A DNA stretch of 64,000 bases from Mesaphorura yosii (GCA_009869945.1 WIXG01000261.1:49853-113852), one strand, 5' to 3'. Numbered from the stretch's first letter, positions 10,802 to 22,897 are shown. Translations and numbers: made by a program. The notes: generated by a model not told the origin, from the sequence alone.

Positions 10802-11908
10802 TGTTAAGAATCTAACCAGAATGTAAAATGAACGCGCGAGTAACCCAGAGACGGAATTTCAAGCTCTTTATAACCTTTCAGCTTACAACATCTCAAAGCG
10901 TTGACACAGGAAATGATCATTTCAAGCAAGAACAATAAAACCAACATGTGGCACTGAGAAAATCCTGCAGACTCCTTAGTGTCTTCAATTAACGCAGGTA
11001 CAGGCGAATGACACATTTCTTTCAAGACAGCAAGTCGGCCGCACCTCTTTATTGTATTATTGTCAGAAAGATGTTGGTTGTATGTTGTGGTGCTGGCAAA
11101 GTGATGATCATGACAGAATTCTTTTAGTTATTCCAGTTATCAGAATCAGTGCACATATTGATTTCGTGCACAACATGACAGCGCATCAAAATGATCTACA
11201 AAACCCCAAAAGTATCTTATACTTGTATTTGGTTTAACTCGAAGTGTCGGAAATAATTTACGGCTTCTGAACAAGTCGCTTTATATTCCCTCGGAGGAGT
11301 TTAATGCTAATTGAAAAACGAAGTTTACGTGATTTTTGTTTAAAATTTCATTGTTCAGTTAATTTTTCACCCAGCAATGCCAATTTTTTAACTTGCCAGC
11401 TTTAAAACCGCATAAGCTCAAAAAAGACATCCACCACAGCATTAAGTCCATTGATCCATTCTTCTTGTTACTGGTTCATTGTCACGTGCGATCTTAATTT
11501 GACAATTGGTCGAATCATGGGATCGTGCCAATGGTGTCATGTCTGCGAAACATGAAGCATTGAACTGAAGCACGCATTTAATAAGTCCTGCGCTGATCCT
11601 CGCGTAAGCAGCATCGTTGCGTATTTCGGCAATTAATTTCAATTTAACATACGACTCAAACAAGCCCACTGAGCTTATGATCATGATGTTGTATTCAGGA
11701 CAAAGTCAACTCCACAAACAACTTAATGCATAACAAGTGCATCCGTGGAAAACTTTGTCCAGACTTTCCACATAAAGAGAGTGCCAAACTTAAGTGATTA
11801 GAATATAAACAGTTACGAGTCGCAAAATGAGAATATTTATCCAGCTGGAAGTGCCAAGACAAGAACTAATGTCTCACCTCCTCACAAGCGCAACTCACTG
11901 GACTCAAA
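10802..11908. other. Divergent intergenic region, with a possible upstream ORF of the fucosyltransferase
   Basis: About 1.1 kb between divergent genes. On the minus strand a 73-codon ATG frame (11025 to 10804) ends two bases before the fucosyltransferase ATG, in another frame; its hydrophobic middle (LVLLFLLEMII) has no family I know. It could be a translated upstream frame or a chance frame in the leader. The rest shows nothing I can name; an 80-codon minus frame at 11442-11684 is unsupported. Confidence 0.35.
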
Positions 11909-14203
11909 ATGAACTCCAGCACGCAAGCAATAGCTCTTCTAATTTTGTTCAGCTTATCGCTGCAAGTTATTGGTAAGATAACAACTCGTAGGGATAGAAG
12001 GAGAATAACAAGGCGTGCCTAAAAATGCCGCACGTTCCGTTAGAAGCAGGTACGCCTGACCCAAAAATTCGAAAAAACTTGCTTGGAGGCGGGTATGACA
12101 GGATTGCGCAACCTTACTCATCACACGGAACAACAATTACGGTGCCCAATCTTAATGTCATTCATTATGACGTGGTAAGTTCTGGTTTATATTAGCAGGC
12201 CATACCTGCTTGCTGCTTGTTTGTACTTTACTGTAATTAATTGGAGCTGTCTGACAGGATGATGAGCAGCAAACGTTTGAGCTGCACGCGTGGATATTCA
12301 TGGTGAGACAATTTCATACAGGGAAACCCCCAACCACAGTTTTAAGATCCAAAGGTTAATGCCATGTTTAATGCTCAATGTAGACTTGGGTTGACCCCAG
12401 ACTAAAATGGTCCGTCTACGCAACGCATGACACGTCAGGGTATTTGCATTTCACGAAGAATGAAATATGGAGGTAACGTCCCACCTTAATAGCATCCCAC
12501 TACACAAGAACTAATTGATAATTTCCTCTGTAAAATCCAATGGCCAGACCTGACATCACTCTTTACAACACGTATGTACGACAATTCTCCGTTTTGGTTT
12601 GAAATTTGGTTAGGCTGATATGATTCAGATTTATGAATTTTTAATACTCAGGGCCCGACCTAAAGCCATGGATGAGTTTGCGGACGACGCACAGCTGCTC
12701 GTGTTGAGCAACGGGACGATCATCTGGGTGCCACCGATCCGATTCCTGACAAACTGTAAGATGAATCTGATCCGCTGGCCCTTTGACGTTCAAGAATGTT
12801 ACTTGAAGTTGGGATCCTGGACGTATCATGAAAAGGAGATTGACTTACAATTTGGTCCTGGTGATGACCAGTCTCGTGTCAAGCTCTTAAACTATGAAGG
12901 ACAACAATTCCCGAATAATACGGAGTGGGTAATCGTAGACTACCACGCTGTAAGAACGTCAAAGCAATACTCCTGCTGCTTGGAGAATTACGTCGACATC
13001 ACTTACCATTTCAAGATTGCAAGAAAGTACTCGACGTATCTGTACACCATCATTTATCCAATTCTCAGTAAGTCAGCCAATCCCATAAACTCTACTCAGC
13101 GCGTACAAGATAAGAGTACTAAACCTGGAGCATGCAGTGCTCGAGTTCTAGAACGTAAATTTGTTTTGGAAGAGTTCATGGTCATAAAAGCAATAGCAAT
13201 GGACAATGACATTATCATAACATTACATTAGTGTGAACTTTGAGGTTCAAATACAATGCGCATGCGAGAAGGGCAGATTAACACTTGTTTTAATTTAAAG
13301 TAGAATATAACTGGACAATTGACAGGAAGCATGGATTTATTGCCACAATTAACTCAAGTGCTCTTTCAACCATGAGGCATAAAGCATTAAACTAGCTGTG
13401 CGCTGTAGCTACATATTATCATGCATGTTTGGTTTACGACTATGCCAAATTCTCGACTGTATAGATCGCTATGATCCTGACAGATAGGTTTCAACTAAAA
13501 CAACGCCATCAGCCACTCGCAACAACGCAGAAATTCCTTTCAATTACGGAATCTTACACACAAATATTGTAACAATTTTACGATCGCCAGCAATTAATGC
13601 GCAAATATTTCTGTTTTCTATTTCAGTGATATCCGTTCTGACCGTTGCGTCATTTCTTTTATCACCTCATCAATTGCCACGGTTTATGTTGGCGTCTGTG
13701 AATTGTATTGTATTGGGCAGCTACCTCATCTATTTCCGGACCAGACTCCCAAGCGCCGACCACACTCCTCGAATAGGTGCCAGAACACGACATACCGAGC
13801 TTTATTATGTTTTTCGTGTAAACATGATCAATTTCAATGTGTGTGTGTCTTCCCAGTGAAACTTTTCACGTGGAATTTTTTTGTCAACATGGGCAGCATT
13901 TTGATGGCCGCAATTTTGAGTGGAGTGCCAAATGCAGAAGAAAATTTCCAAAAGTTGGGACAGTTCTTGAGAAGAGCAGGAGCCCGAGATCGAAAGGCGA
14001 AGAAAACTGCTGGCCAAACGAAGGAAGCCAACGAAGGTGGCGGGGACGAATTTTCGGAGGACGAAGCCACAGGGCATGACGACAAGAAAGCCAAGGAGAA
14101 GAGTGTTTCTGCAATGAACCAGCTTAAGCAGATGGCAGATCCAATTGCTTTTGGATTGTTCACGATTGTGACTTTCTGTATGCTAATTTACCACTTGGGC
14201 TAG
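11909..14203 (+). CDS. Divergent nicotinic acetylcholine receptor-like subunit (cysteine-loop receptor), copy 1
   Basis: Exons: 11909-11972, 12050-12174, 12258-12302, 12384-12472, 12548-12571, 12652-13067, 13627-13776, 13857-14203, all in frame, 419 residues. A signal peptide (IALLILFSLSLQVIG) is followed by the ligand-binding domain: a Cys-loop pair C151/C165 with exactly 13 residues between, the WxPP motif (WVPP), the loop-B motif GSWTY, and paired cysteines in YSCC (C224-C225), the mark of alpha-type subunits. Membrane helix 1 is YTIIYPIL and onward. Helix 2 aligns without gaps to ordinary nicotinic subunits but lacks the GEK motif at its inner end (LPR instead) and the polar pore residues. 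The helix 3-4 loop is short and charged (KKAKEK, DEFSEDEATG), and helix 4 ends at IYHLG. Acetylcholine-site features are kept while the pore is altered, so channel function is doubtful. Confidence 0.88.
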
Positions 14204-14215
14204 CCGTGAAAGAAC

Positions 14216-14221
14216 AATAAA
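14216..14221 (+). terminator. Polyadenylation signal of receptor copy 1
   Basis: AATAAA only 13 bp after the stop codon at 14203; if used, the 3' UTR would be very short. Confidence 0.5.
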
Positions 14222-15834
14222 ACCCGAGTGCCATCGCTTGTTCCATACCATTTTAACACCGCTATCCAAGGCAATGCAATGGCAAACTGCATACAAATAG
14301 ACAGATCGTTCACCCGCGCGCGTCCAGCTACCTTGAAGCGTGCAATGTTGTGCCTTTACGGCTGGATGCAATTGCCACATTCACATTGTGTCTCATGAGG
14401 TATGGATACAAAAGGTGATGGGCTGGACGATTGCATTTTACCTGAAGCTAATGTAATAAAATCCTGTGTTGAGCCACTCTCACAACTCACGGTTGCGTTC
14501 TGTATTGAGTTTGAGCTTCTTTTTCTACAGTGCAGTTGATCAGATGATCAGATCGATATGGATATTTATAAAACAGCCTTCTCGTGATCGTGACTCTGGC
14601 TAGTTGGAGTCAAACGTAGTTTAGCTTCGCTCTACCGTCTATGCTTCATCTCAGAGGACAAAACTCTACAGTCTACAGATTATAGTGTGATGTTTTATTT
14701 ATGAAGTGTCAATTTGCATGTTTTAAGCCAAGACTAACTTAACATGACTTCAAATTAAATGTACGAAGCACATACTTACGAATGTCGTGTGTGTTATTAC
14801 GTAGTATTAACTCAAGTACATACTTAATTCAAGTTATCGTAAAATAGTCGACTGATGAGTGAGAAATCTGCAAGACACAATGCAGATGCAGATTTCATGC
14901 CGAAGCGAAGTGTATTCGCGAATTGTTTATACTTGGCGTTGCTAGTTCTCAGAATAGATATAGTATCAACATCAGCTCAACACAACAAGAATTTAGAATT
15001 ATGATTACATCACACTAATAATCTCTGTCTTGATGTGTCACAGTGGCGTACTGTACTAAATGAACTGATCTGTTTATGTCGAACGTAATAAGCTACAAGT
15101 GAGTTGAACACAGATTCACAGACTGATGAGTGTGGTGCTATAATTTCAATCATACTGCACTGCAAAAAATGCAAACGTAAGTGGACGCTTGACTTGGATC
15201 ATAAGTTCGCAGAAGTTTGTTCGCGTCAGCTTCCAGAGCCTCAGTTCAAAGTTCATTCGGCCAAACTTCAAATTGATTCGCCTGTGATCTTGCATCAATT
15301 CTTGTTCATAAAATTAAGTAGATTCTAAAACACAAGAGCCAGTTAAGCCGTCCAGCGTCGCGACGACGTAAACTAGTCGAAACGTACACCGAAGCGTCTC
15401 AGAAAATAGCCTAGTCTCTGTGTTGTGAGTTGTGATCTTCGGTAACCAACGAGACCAGGACCTTCTCAACGTCCTTCTTGTGCCAGTTCGAATTGCGAAG
15501 TTGATGAGTTCAGTGTCCAGATCACAGCGACCGGTGATTTACAGATTATCATTTGTGGTAGTGAATCCGGCGCAGGTGTTCTGCGGTTTCCTATTCCGGT
15601 CCGGTGTTCCCTGAGTTCGATTGCATGCTCCGTGACGCAGTCGCATTTTACTCTGACGCCTCAATCGAGCATCCATCCAAGCATTTGCAATTTGCAAAAG
15701 TGACACAAGTTGATATTCGATTTCCGATATCCGGCTTTTGATATGTGACACTACGAAGTGCCCAAACACTTCTAAATGCCTCGTCCATATTGATAGTTTT
15801 TTCGCCGTAGTCGTACATTGCTGGAAACATAAAA
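14222..15834. other. Intergenic region between the two receptor genes
   Basis: About 1.6 kb on the shared strand, expected to hold the promoter and leader of the second receptor gene. It contains a TATA-like site (14567-14573), a repeated GATCAGAT pair just before it, and no exon that I can support. The 74-codon frame at 15104-15328 has no recognisable features. Confidence 0.4.
14567..14573 (+). promoter_or_regulatory. TATA-like element, possible promoter of receptor copy 2
   Basis: TATAAAA in open intergenic sequence on the coding strand of the downstream receptor gene. The start codon is 1.26 kb further on, so a leader intron or another promoter is equally possible. Confidence 0.25.
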
Positions 15835-17903
15835 ATGGCTAAGACAAAGTTTAAGCGCATTAAGTTATCGTTCCTACTTCTCATCACCCTGATTTCCTTG
15901 ATCCGCCAGTGCAACTCTGCAGAAGCAGAACATTCTGAGGAAAATGAAAGTGAGTTGTAGACGGGGTTCACTTTTACGTTGAGATTGTATTTAGTTGACT
16001 TTCATTTATTTTCGGAAATCTCAGGTGCCGGGCTAACCACGGATCAAGTTAGAACCCAATTGCTTCATAATTATGACACGAAGACTCCACCGCGGTTGGA
16101 GAATGGCACCGCCGTCAAAGTTGGTCTGGGAATGTCAGTCACCTATTTTACTTTGGTAAGACGTATGATAAATATAATCAATACTTCGAAACCAACTTCA
16201 CCTCAAAGAGTTACATTAATCAGTTATCGATATCGATTTTGTTACGCAGGAAGAGAGCGAGCACGTCTTTCTCGTAAACGCATGGATAAGAATGGTAATG
16301 CCCTTTCGATTTTTCTGTGTCTGATCCTAAATATTGAGCCAAGCTTAAGATACTCAAGGAGCATTTCGACTGTTTTGCCAGACTTGGCAAGATCCACGAT
16401 TGAAATATGACTCCAGCGTTACAAATGGGACGTATTTTCACTTTGGGAATGGAGAACTGTGGACCCCTGACGTAACGCTCTATAACAAGTGAGAACAATT
16501 CTTGGAGGGACCTATCTTGAGATTGAGATAAGCTAAAGCACGCTCATTTTAAAATTTCAGTGCCTTCCCCACCGAGATCGACCACTACGGGGACACCCAT
16601 ATTCTCGTTAAGCCCGACGGAACTGTCCTTTGGCTGCCACCCGCTCGTCTAGCTGCACATTGCACAATGGACATGATTCGCTGGCCTTATGACACACACA
16701 CGTGTGAACTTAAAATGGGTTCTTGGACACATCACGGCCAGGAGGTTGACTTGTACCATGTTAGAGGAAGAGACAACAATGATTCGTCGGTAATTTAAGT
16801 AGAAAATCATTACTGCATGACAAAAGGAATTGTGTCGAGCATTTTCAGACGCTAGCTCTTATTAATGTTGCAGGAAATTTCGTTCGACAACTTCAATTTC
16901 GTCAAAAATGCTGAATGGAACCTTTTGCGAAGCAAAGCCGTCAGGAATGAAATCATCTACGACTGTTGTAAGGAGCACAGATTTAATAATAATATAGTAT
17001 TCACCGTAAACAATTTTAAGATTTTCGCACGTAATGCTTTCTAACTCATACAGGTGAAGAACCATACATCGATGTGACATTCAGCTTCACATTCCAGAGA
17101 GATTCACCATCATACGTTGTCAGTATTGTGCTGCCAATTATATGTAAGTCCTGCCTGGACAATTTGAATTCAACTCGAAGTCATATGCCCGTCTAAAAAT
17201 GACACTTATGTTTGTCCAGTTATCTCAATTGTGAACACGCTGGCTTTACTGCTTCCTCCATCTGCTGGAGAGAAGATACTTCTTGGTGCTATCAACTTCT
17301 TCATACTGTGTGTATTCCTCTTATATTTCCAAGCCAAACTCCCACCACTGGGAGACCACTTGCCGCTGTTGGTTGTATTGTACGGTTGCAACCTGGCCCT
17401 TGTTACCATTTCATTGGCGATCGCAGTTCTTGTCCTTAATTTGACGAGAACCAGAAGAGTGTCAACACCGCCACAATGCCTCCGCATTCTGTGCAACATC
17501 CACTTTGCCACGGCCCTGGGACTGGGGCACATAACACCATTCGTAAGTTTACTCCTTTGCTCAAACTAAAGATTTCACAACATAGACCACATCCTAAAAA
17601 TTGCTTGCTGCTGACATTTTCAAGGTCTCCCAAACCCACAGCCGATTTGACAACGGAGTGGAGATGCAGTCCCCAATCGGCGGATCCAGCAACAGTCTTG
17701 CAAGAGGAAGACGACACACTACAGATCTCAACGGCGATATTAAAGATAGCGATCAGACTAATTTGGTCGTCAATGATGGTGAAGAGAGCCCGTTCCGTGT
17801 TACCAATGTCGAGTGGATTCTTTTGGCGTGTATGATTGACAGAGTGGCTTTTGTTGCGTATGTCATCATCAACGCCATTATTCTTGGAATTTGCTTAGGT
17901 TAA
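15835..17903 (+). CDS. Divergent nicotinic acetylcholine receptor-like subunit (cysteine-loop receptor), copy 2
   Basis: Exons: 15835-15949, 16025-16155, 16250-16294, 16382-16488, 16561-16789, 16874-16967, 17054-17143, 17220-17542, 17625-17903; all junctions keep frame, 470 residues. Signal peptide LSFLLLITLISLIRQCNS. Ligand-binding domain: Cys-loop C167/C181 (13 between), WLPP, GSWTH in loop B (His where Tyr is usual), and paired cysteines in YDCC (C240-C241), split by an intron. Helix 1 ends LLLPPSAGEK, so the inner-ring Glu and Lys are kept, unlike copy 1. Helix 2 has large hydrophobic residues at the pore positions (Leu 2', Ile 6', Phe 9'), then helix 3 (LVTISLAIAVLVLNL), a roughly 110-residue loop and helix 4 (VAYVIINAIILGICLG). 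The 45-bp third exon and several intron positions match copy 1, supporting an old tandem duplication. Confidence 0.9.
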
Positions 17904-18933
17904 AGTAAAATTCTACTTGTACGTTTACTTCTTTCGCTTGTAAAATGAGGGCATTTTTAAATTTAGTCAAAGCGTGATGTTTGGAGAATGGACAAGGCAC
18001 ATTACACGCAATCCCGCTTATCAAACAGTGTCAGCTATAATAATTATTTGAGCCTAAATTATTTAACAATAGATTTTACTTTGAAAGTTGATGCTTTCTA
18101 CTGGATAATTTTTCAAGTATAAAAATTCTACCAAACATGTTAATGCATTTGTTTCTTATGACTGTGAATGTGATTTTGATTTGATTCTAATGCTTTACTA
18201 CTATGATAGTAAAATCAATCATTACTGAAGTCAACACCGCACCGTTCGTTTCTTAATGCTCGATCATTTGTCTTTGGTTTTATTTGATTTTTAAACTTTT
18301 TTTTACTTTTAACAATGCGTAAATTTTTACCTAGCTCGTAGTAATTGGCCAATTATACTTGCGACACAGCTGCGATTTAAATGATGGAACACGTTGTACG
18401 GTTACAGAATATGATTTCGAATGACTGTGATGATAAGAAACACAATTCAATATTTGTATCGCAAGCTCAGAATCAATTCGATCAACCAACGAAATTTGTT
18501 GTTTGACTTTTCATTTTGGACTAGGCATAAATTGAAATAGCTGACCTAATAATAGAATTGAATCGAGGAACTCTTTTCTCCACAGGTTGGCTAATTAGAG
18601 CGAATTAGAAGGTAGTTGGTAATGCTTAAGAAAGAAGTTCTTTTTGGGAGTTTGAATTTTGTAATTTTTATGATTTTTGACAGATTTGTTTTTTTGAGTT
18701 TCCTGATGTATAATTTTTTAAACGTTATCTGCGAGATGCGGCACAAAACACATTCATCCTCCTTATCATAGCATCCTAACTACCAAGACTGGGATGGACA
18801 CAATCTTCAAAGTATTTATAATGTAGAGACAATCGGCGCTTGCAATTCAAGTTCTGATGTTTTGCTTCGTCGCCTCGTCACCTTTGTTCTTCTGAAAACC
18901 ACCACTTCAACAGCGAAGAATGGCTGCCCGTAC
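17904..18933. other. Convergent intergenic region, receptor copy 2 and GLD-2
   Basis: About 1 kb of A+T-rich sequence between the 3' ends of two convergent genes. It should hold both 3' UTRs. A minus-strand AATAAA (TTTATT at about 18279) is a weak candidate for GLD-2. No coding features seen. Confidence 0.4.
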
Positions 18934-21900
18934 TCACGACCGAATCCTGACTCCAATTTCCCGGGCTTCATAATGCGCGATTGGTGAAAAAATTGACTTC
19001 AGCTCACGGCTCAAATAAATTCGTTGCCACGAAGCAAAGAAGATTCCACGAATACGATCAAACGTGTCTCGATCATAAACGGACCTGGCTGTGTTCGTAT
19101 AATCGAATGGCTCTGTTGGTAAATGAGAACACCCGTAAGCATCTAATGCAGGCAAACGAATTACATGTCCGTAATCGTTTTCACGAACCTTCGATGCATA
19201 ATTGCTTCCACTGATGTGGATCGTTCTTTCCGGCCTTATTCGCTTGACAGGATTTTATGGTAACGGCTTCCCCTTGACGTACTGAAATGGCTGATGTTTT
19301 GTAACTGAAAATAGAAGAGAGTATAAACATAATTTATATACTAATATTGCACTGATGAAACTGACTTGATTTTTGTATTTGTAACCTACTCAAACTTGAT
19401 GGCATAATACTCGAAGAACTTCACCAGTAGATCACCAAGAGATTGTGTATTCTTGCTTGGTTCAGTGCGAATGGTTTCATTGATGTACTGCTTAACCTCA
19501 AGTATGTCAGGCTGAAACATAAACTTTTCTGGAAACACTTTATGCAGACATGGAAGAACTGGCGGATGAACACCACACTGCAGGAAGTGTATCACCATTA
19601 AAACCAGCGAGTAGCTTGAGATAGTCATTGCTTTGGCGTCATTAATATCGTGGAATTTGGCCCAAAGTTTTACAACCAAGGCCAGAGGTTTCAGTCTCCA
19701 GTCTTGCTGTGCATAAAAATAGAGCAGCTGGGTGTTGCGGATTCCAACGTAGTTATTGCAGTTCAGGTCTACTTCCAGGTTTCGCACTGAGTCACGGCAC
19801 TTCAGCAAGGGAATTTTAGCGTACACCATTTCAATCTTGTCTAAGAAGGATGGACTTCCCATTGCTGCCCAGAATTGATGGAGAAAATCAACTGCTTCGC
19901 TTTGCTGATCAATCTCGACTCTTCTGACCAGGAGGCACATGTCAACGTCACTTGAGTTACTTCCAAATCCAGACATAGTGGATCCGACGACTTGCAGCCC
20001 GTAATGGCGGTAATGTCTCTAAAAGAACAAAGGTCAATCTGCTCGGAGGTACATGCTGTCATAGCCCAAAACCCCAAAAGCCTACCACCCACGCGCATCT
20101 CAGATTAATACTGCAAGTTCTCAATCTTCAATCTTCTCAAGAAAATGACTTGTCGAGGTCATAACACAAAAAAAAAATTGGACATTCTTGCCTAATACGG
20201 GATCATTTTTGCTATCTCAGGACAAGTCACCCTTTTGCCTTTTGAACTGAACTGGCGACACGTTAAAGTTTTGGGCTATGTATTTTAAAACTGTGAAGGC
20301 CGTGGCCGTGGTAGTCTTTCCTGTTCCTGCTCTTTATCATCGCATTTTAAATCAAATTAAAACCTTCGACCAAACACAATAGGCAAAATCGTCAGGACTC
20401 TGAAACATTCTATTCATATCGACAACGAATCCTACAGCTGACGTATTTGGTATTCCAATTGGTTTCTACCACTAACCACTTCGTAGATTTAAGTTCATTT
20501 TCATTACAATACTTGTCGCAAATCTGTACATGTATTGAATTTATGACCTGCCTGATGGCTTGCCGAATGGGGCAAGGTTAAATAAAAGTTCTATTATTAT
20601 TATTATTCTACCCTACCACCGGGGTACATTCTCAAATCTCAAATACCTGTCACAGTCACGGCCTTCACTCTCAAACAAAATGTAAGATGAAACTAGACGT
20701 ACGATATTGGTAGAAATTACCCGCAGTGCTTGAGCCATGTCACTCCACAATTCCATCTTTTTCCGGAACGTATCCGTTGTTTGTTGATTTGCTTTAAACT
20801 TTTCCCAAATTTCATCTGATAACTATAGAAGCGAAAATATTGAGAACTGGGTGAATCGTCCAAGCGTCCAGATTTTGAGAATGTTTACATACTGTAGTGG
20901 TGTCCGCGAGTAGTCCTAACGGCTTTTCAAGCATCTCCCCAAATTTGAAGGACTTCACTAACTCATCGGGATCAACTTTATGAGCAGCTAAACTGGGAAA
21001 GCCATCAATATAAAATTTACCACGCTGTGTTATCTCATACTCTTTATCCAGCTTGCTTCCTTCTGGTAGTTTTATATGGGCTGGAATTATGACATTGCTG
21101 CTCCAGGTTGTCAGTGCTGAATTAGCTTTCCCAGCTAGTTCATATCCTGTGGGAGGCTTGGTCGCTGGATTGAAACCATTGTAGGGCCTGTAATTCAAAG
21201 GAAATGAAAGTCGAAGTGAGGAATCAGCAAAACTTGATCAATTGTGAGCAACCCCAGAATGTCCATCTGTTAATTACGAATAATTAAAGAATTATGAACA
21301 TTGCCCTGTATTTGTTGTTCTATATGTTCCATATATATATATATATCAATATACGTATGGAAATATATGTAAGGAAAGCGGTTCAAGTTAAAAAACCGAA
21401 GCAATCATTCTTAAGGCTTATAACTAACAATAAGCACAGCTATAGTACGAGTAACAACTAGATAGCGAGCAAGAAGAACAAGAAATCAATAATCAATGAT
21501 GATAAGCTGAGCACTGTAGCCAAACTAAACAGGATTCCACCTTAGGCACTTCATACCACATTTTATGCTCCAAGAATTTATTAGATATCATATCAAATAT
21601 CTATCCTTCCTCGGAAAAGAGACGCCATAATTCAAGATTCAGTTGCTGGAGAGTGGAGAAAAGAAATAATTGAGCTGGAAGTGACTGAACTTGTCCTTGC
21701 TAACCTCCTGGGTTGGAATGAGAAGTAACTACTGGAACTTCCTTGGCTATCAATTGAAGAAGGCCCCTCTGATGTGAAACTATCAACCTCCCCCTGGTCC
21801 GATAATGTTGACGTACTCGGCCAGTAATCCATAAACGTATTCAGCTTTAAAGGAAGCGACGGCGGAGGTGAGGGCGCTGGTCCGTGACCATTAGAACTAA

Positions 21901-22897
21901 TAGGAGCTGGTGTCTGCGAGCGAGTGACAGGAGCTGGTACAACTGCGGATTGCGATTGAGGTAAGGAACTCGAAGGCAGATTGAAGGTAGGATGAGGATA
22001 ACTATAATTATTGTAAAAGTGACTACTACCGAAATACGGATTATAATGGTTATTGTTAAAACTATTGTAGGTGTTGCCATTCTGATAATGGTGGTAATTA
22101 TTATAGCGGCGATTGTTCTGATGATGATAGTTTCCACCATGATGGTAATAGTTTGTCCTGGAGAATAAAGTGAGGCGTTAAAGGTCATTAATACACGGTT
22201 AAGGGCCTTCGAAACAAAAGAAAAAGAAACATTTACAAGAAGGACGACATTCTATAGCAAATGGACGCCACACGGCAGGGTAAATAAGGACAAGGCATTA
22301 CAAATCAGACTGCCTTACTTTCATGTAGGAGATGCACACAAATATTTCGGACCATTTCTTGACGCAATAGTGTTATTAATACATTACATAGAAAAATCTG
22401 GTTTAGTGTGAAAGGGCTCTCACCTGTCATCAGACAGAATCAGACTACGCTGAACACTAACCAAATTGAATAGCGAATACCAACCTCTCGTATCTCCAGA
22501 AACTCAAGTCGTCGAGATGGGGATGTGGAATTAGAATTTTTGAATACTTTTACGTCAGCGCAGCCGCAGCGACTTACTTATTGTGGTACCGTTGATTGTG
22601 GTAGCCATTGTTATATTGGTTATGATTATTGTAATTGTGATAATGTCCTCTCGAACTGGATGCGCCACCATTGTTGCTGGTATGATTCTGATAGTTTCCA
22701 GGCCGCCGATTATTGTAAGTGTTCGCTGCCCTGATATGTGGCGACGGTTCTGACCGTTCTGATTCTGACATGGACGGCATGGCACATTCTTCAGAAGAAG
22801 TGTTCGACACAATTGATACTGAAGAGGAGGATGACGCGCATGTTGCCGGAACGGACACTGGTGCTACTTCCACTGTAGAACTCATCTTGGTTTTCAT
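18934..22897 (-). CDS. GLD2 (TENT2/PAPD4): GLD-2 type cytoplasmic poly(A) RNA polymerase
   Basis: Non-canonical poly(A) polymerase that lengthens tails of chosen mRNAs in the cytoplasm, in germ line and neurons. Exons in coding order: 22897-22578, 22157-21705, 21187-20893, 20822-20721, 20018-19390, 19304-19189, 19112-18934; every junction keeps frame, 697 residues. The catalytic core is in exon 5: GSTMSGFGSNSSDVDMCL with the nucleotidyltransferase GS and Asp414/Asp416, third Asp474 in LEVDLN, then NNYVGIRNTQLL and the PAP-associated part with SSYSLVLMVIHFLQ. The C-terminus EEPFDYTNTARSVYD is the GLD-2 signature. The first 250 residues are low-complexity: Ser-rich, then a stretch very rich in Asn, Tyr and His, then Pro/Ser. 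At the end of exon 5 an in-frame TAG lies just past the donor GTAGGT used here; reading through it would truncate the protein before the signature, so splicing at 19390 is preferred. Confidence 0.93.
20592..20607. repeat. (TTA)n microsatellite
   Basis: Five TTA units plus one base inside GLD-2 intron 4. Confidence 0.8.
21331..21346. repeat. (AT)8 microsatellite
   Basis: Eight AT units within the 517-bp GLD-2 intron 2. Confidence 0.85.

Noticed and set aside
13777-13859. Reading receptor copy 1 exon 7 through to the stop at 13859 as the protein end
   Set aside because: Splicing at the GTGCCA donor to the acceptor at 13856 restores frame into helices 3 and 4, which fits the family; the read-through form would lack both.
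15648-15971. 107-codon minus frame over the first exon of receptor copy 2
   Set aside because: Shadow of the signal-peptide exon on the opposite strand.
21632-21832. Stop codon downstream in GLD-2 exon 2 frame, suggesting a short separate protein
   Set aside because: A donor at 21704 joins in frame to the exon at 21187, so the stop is intronic.
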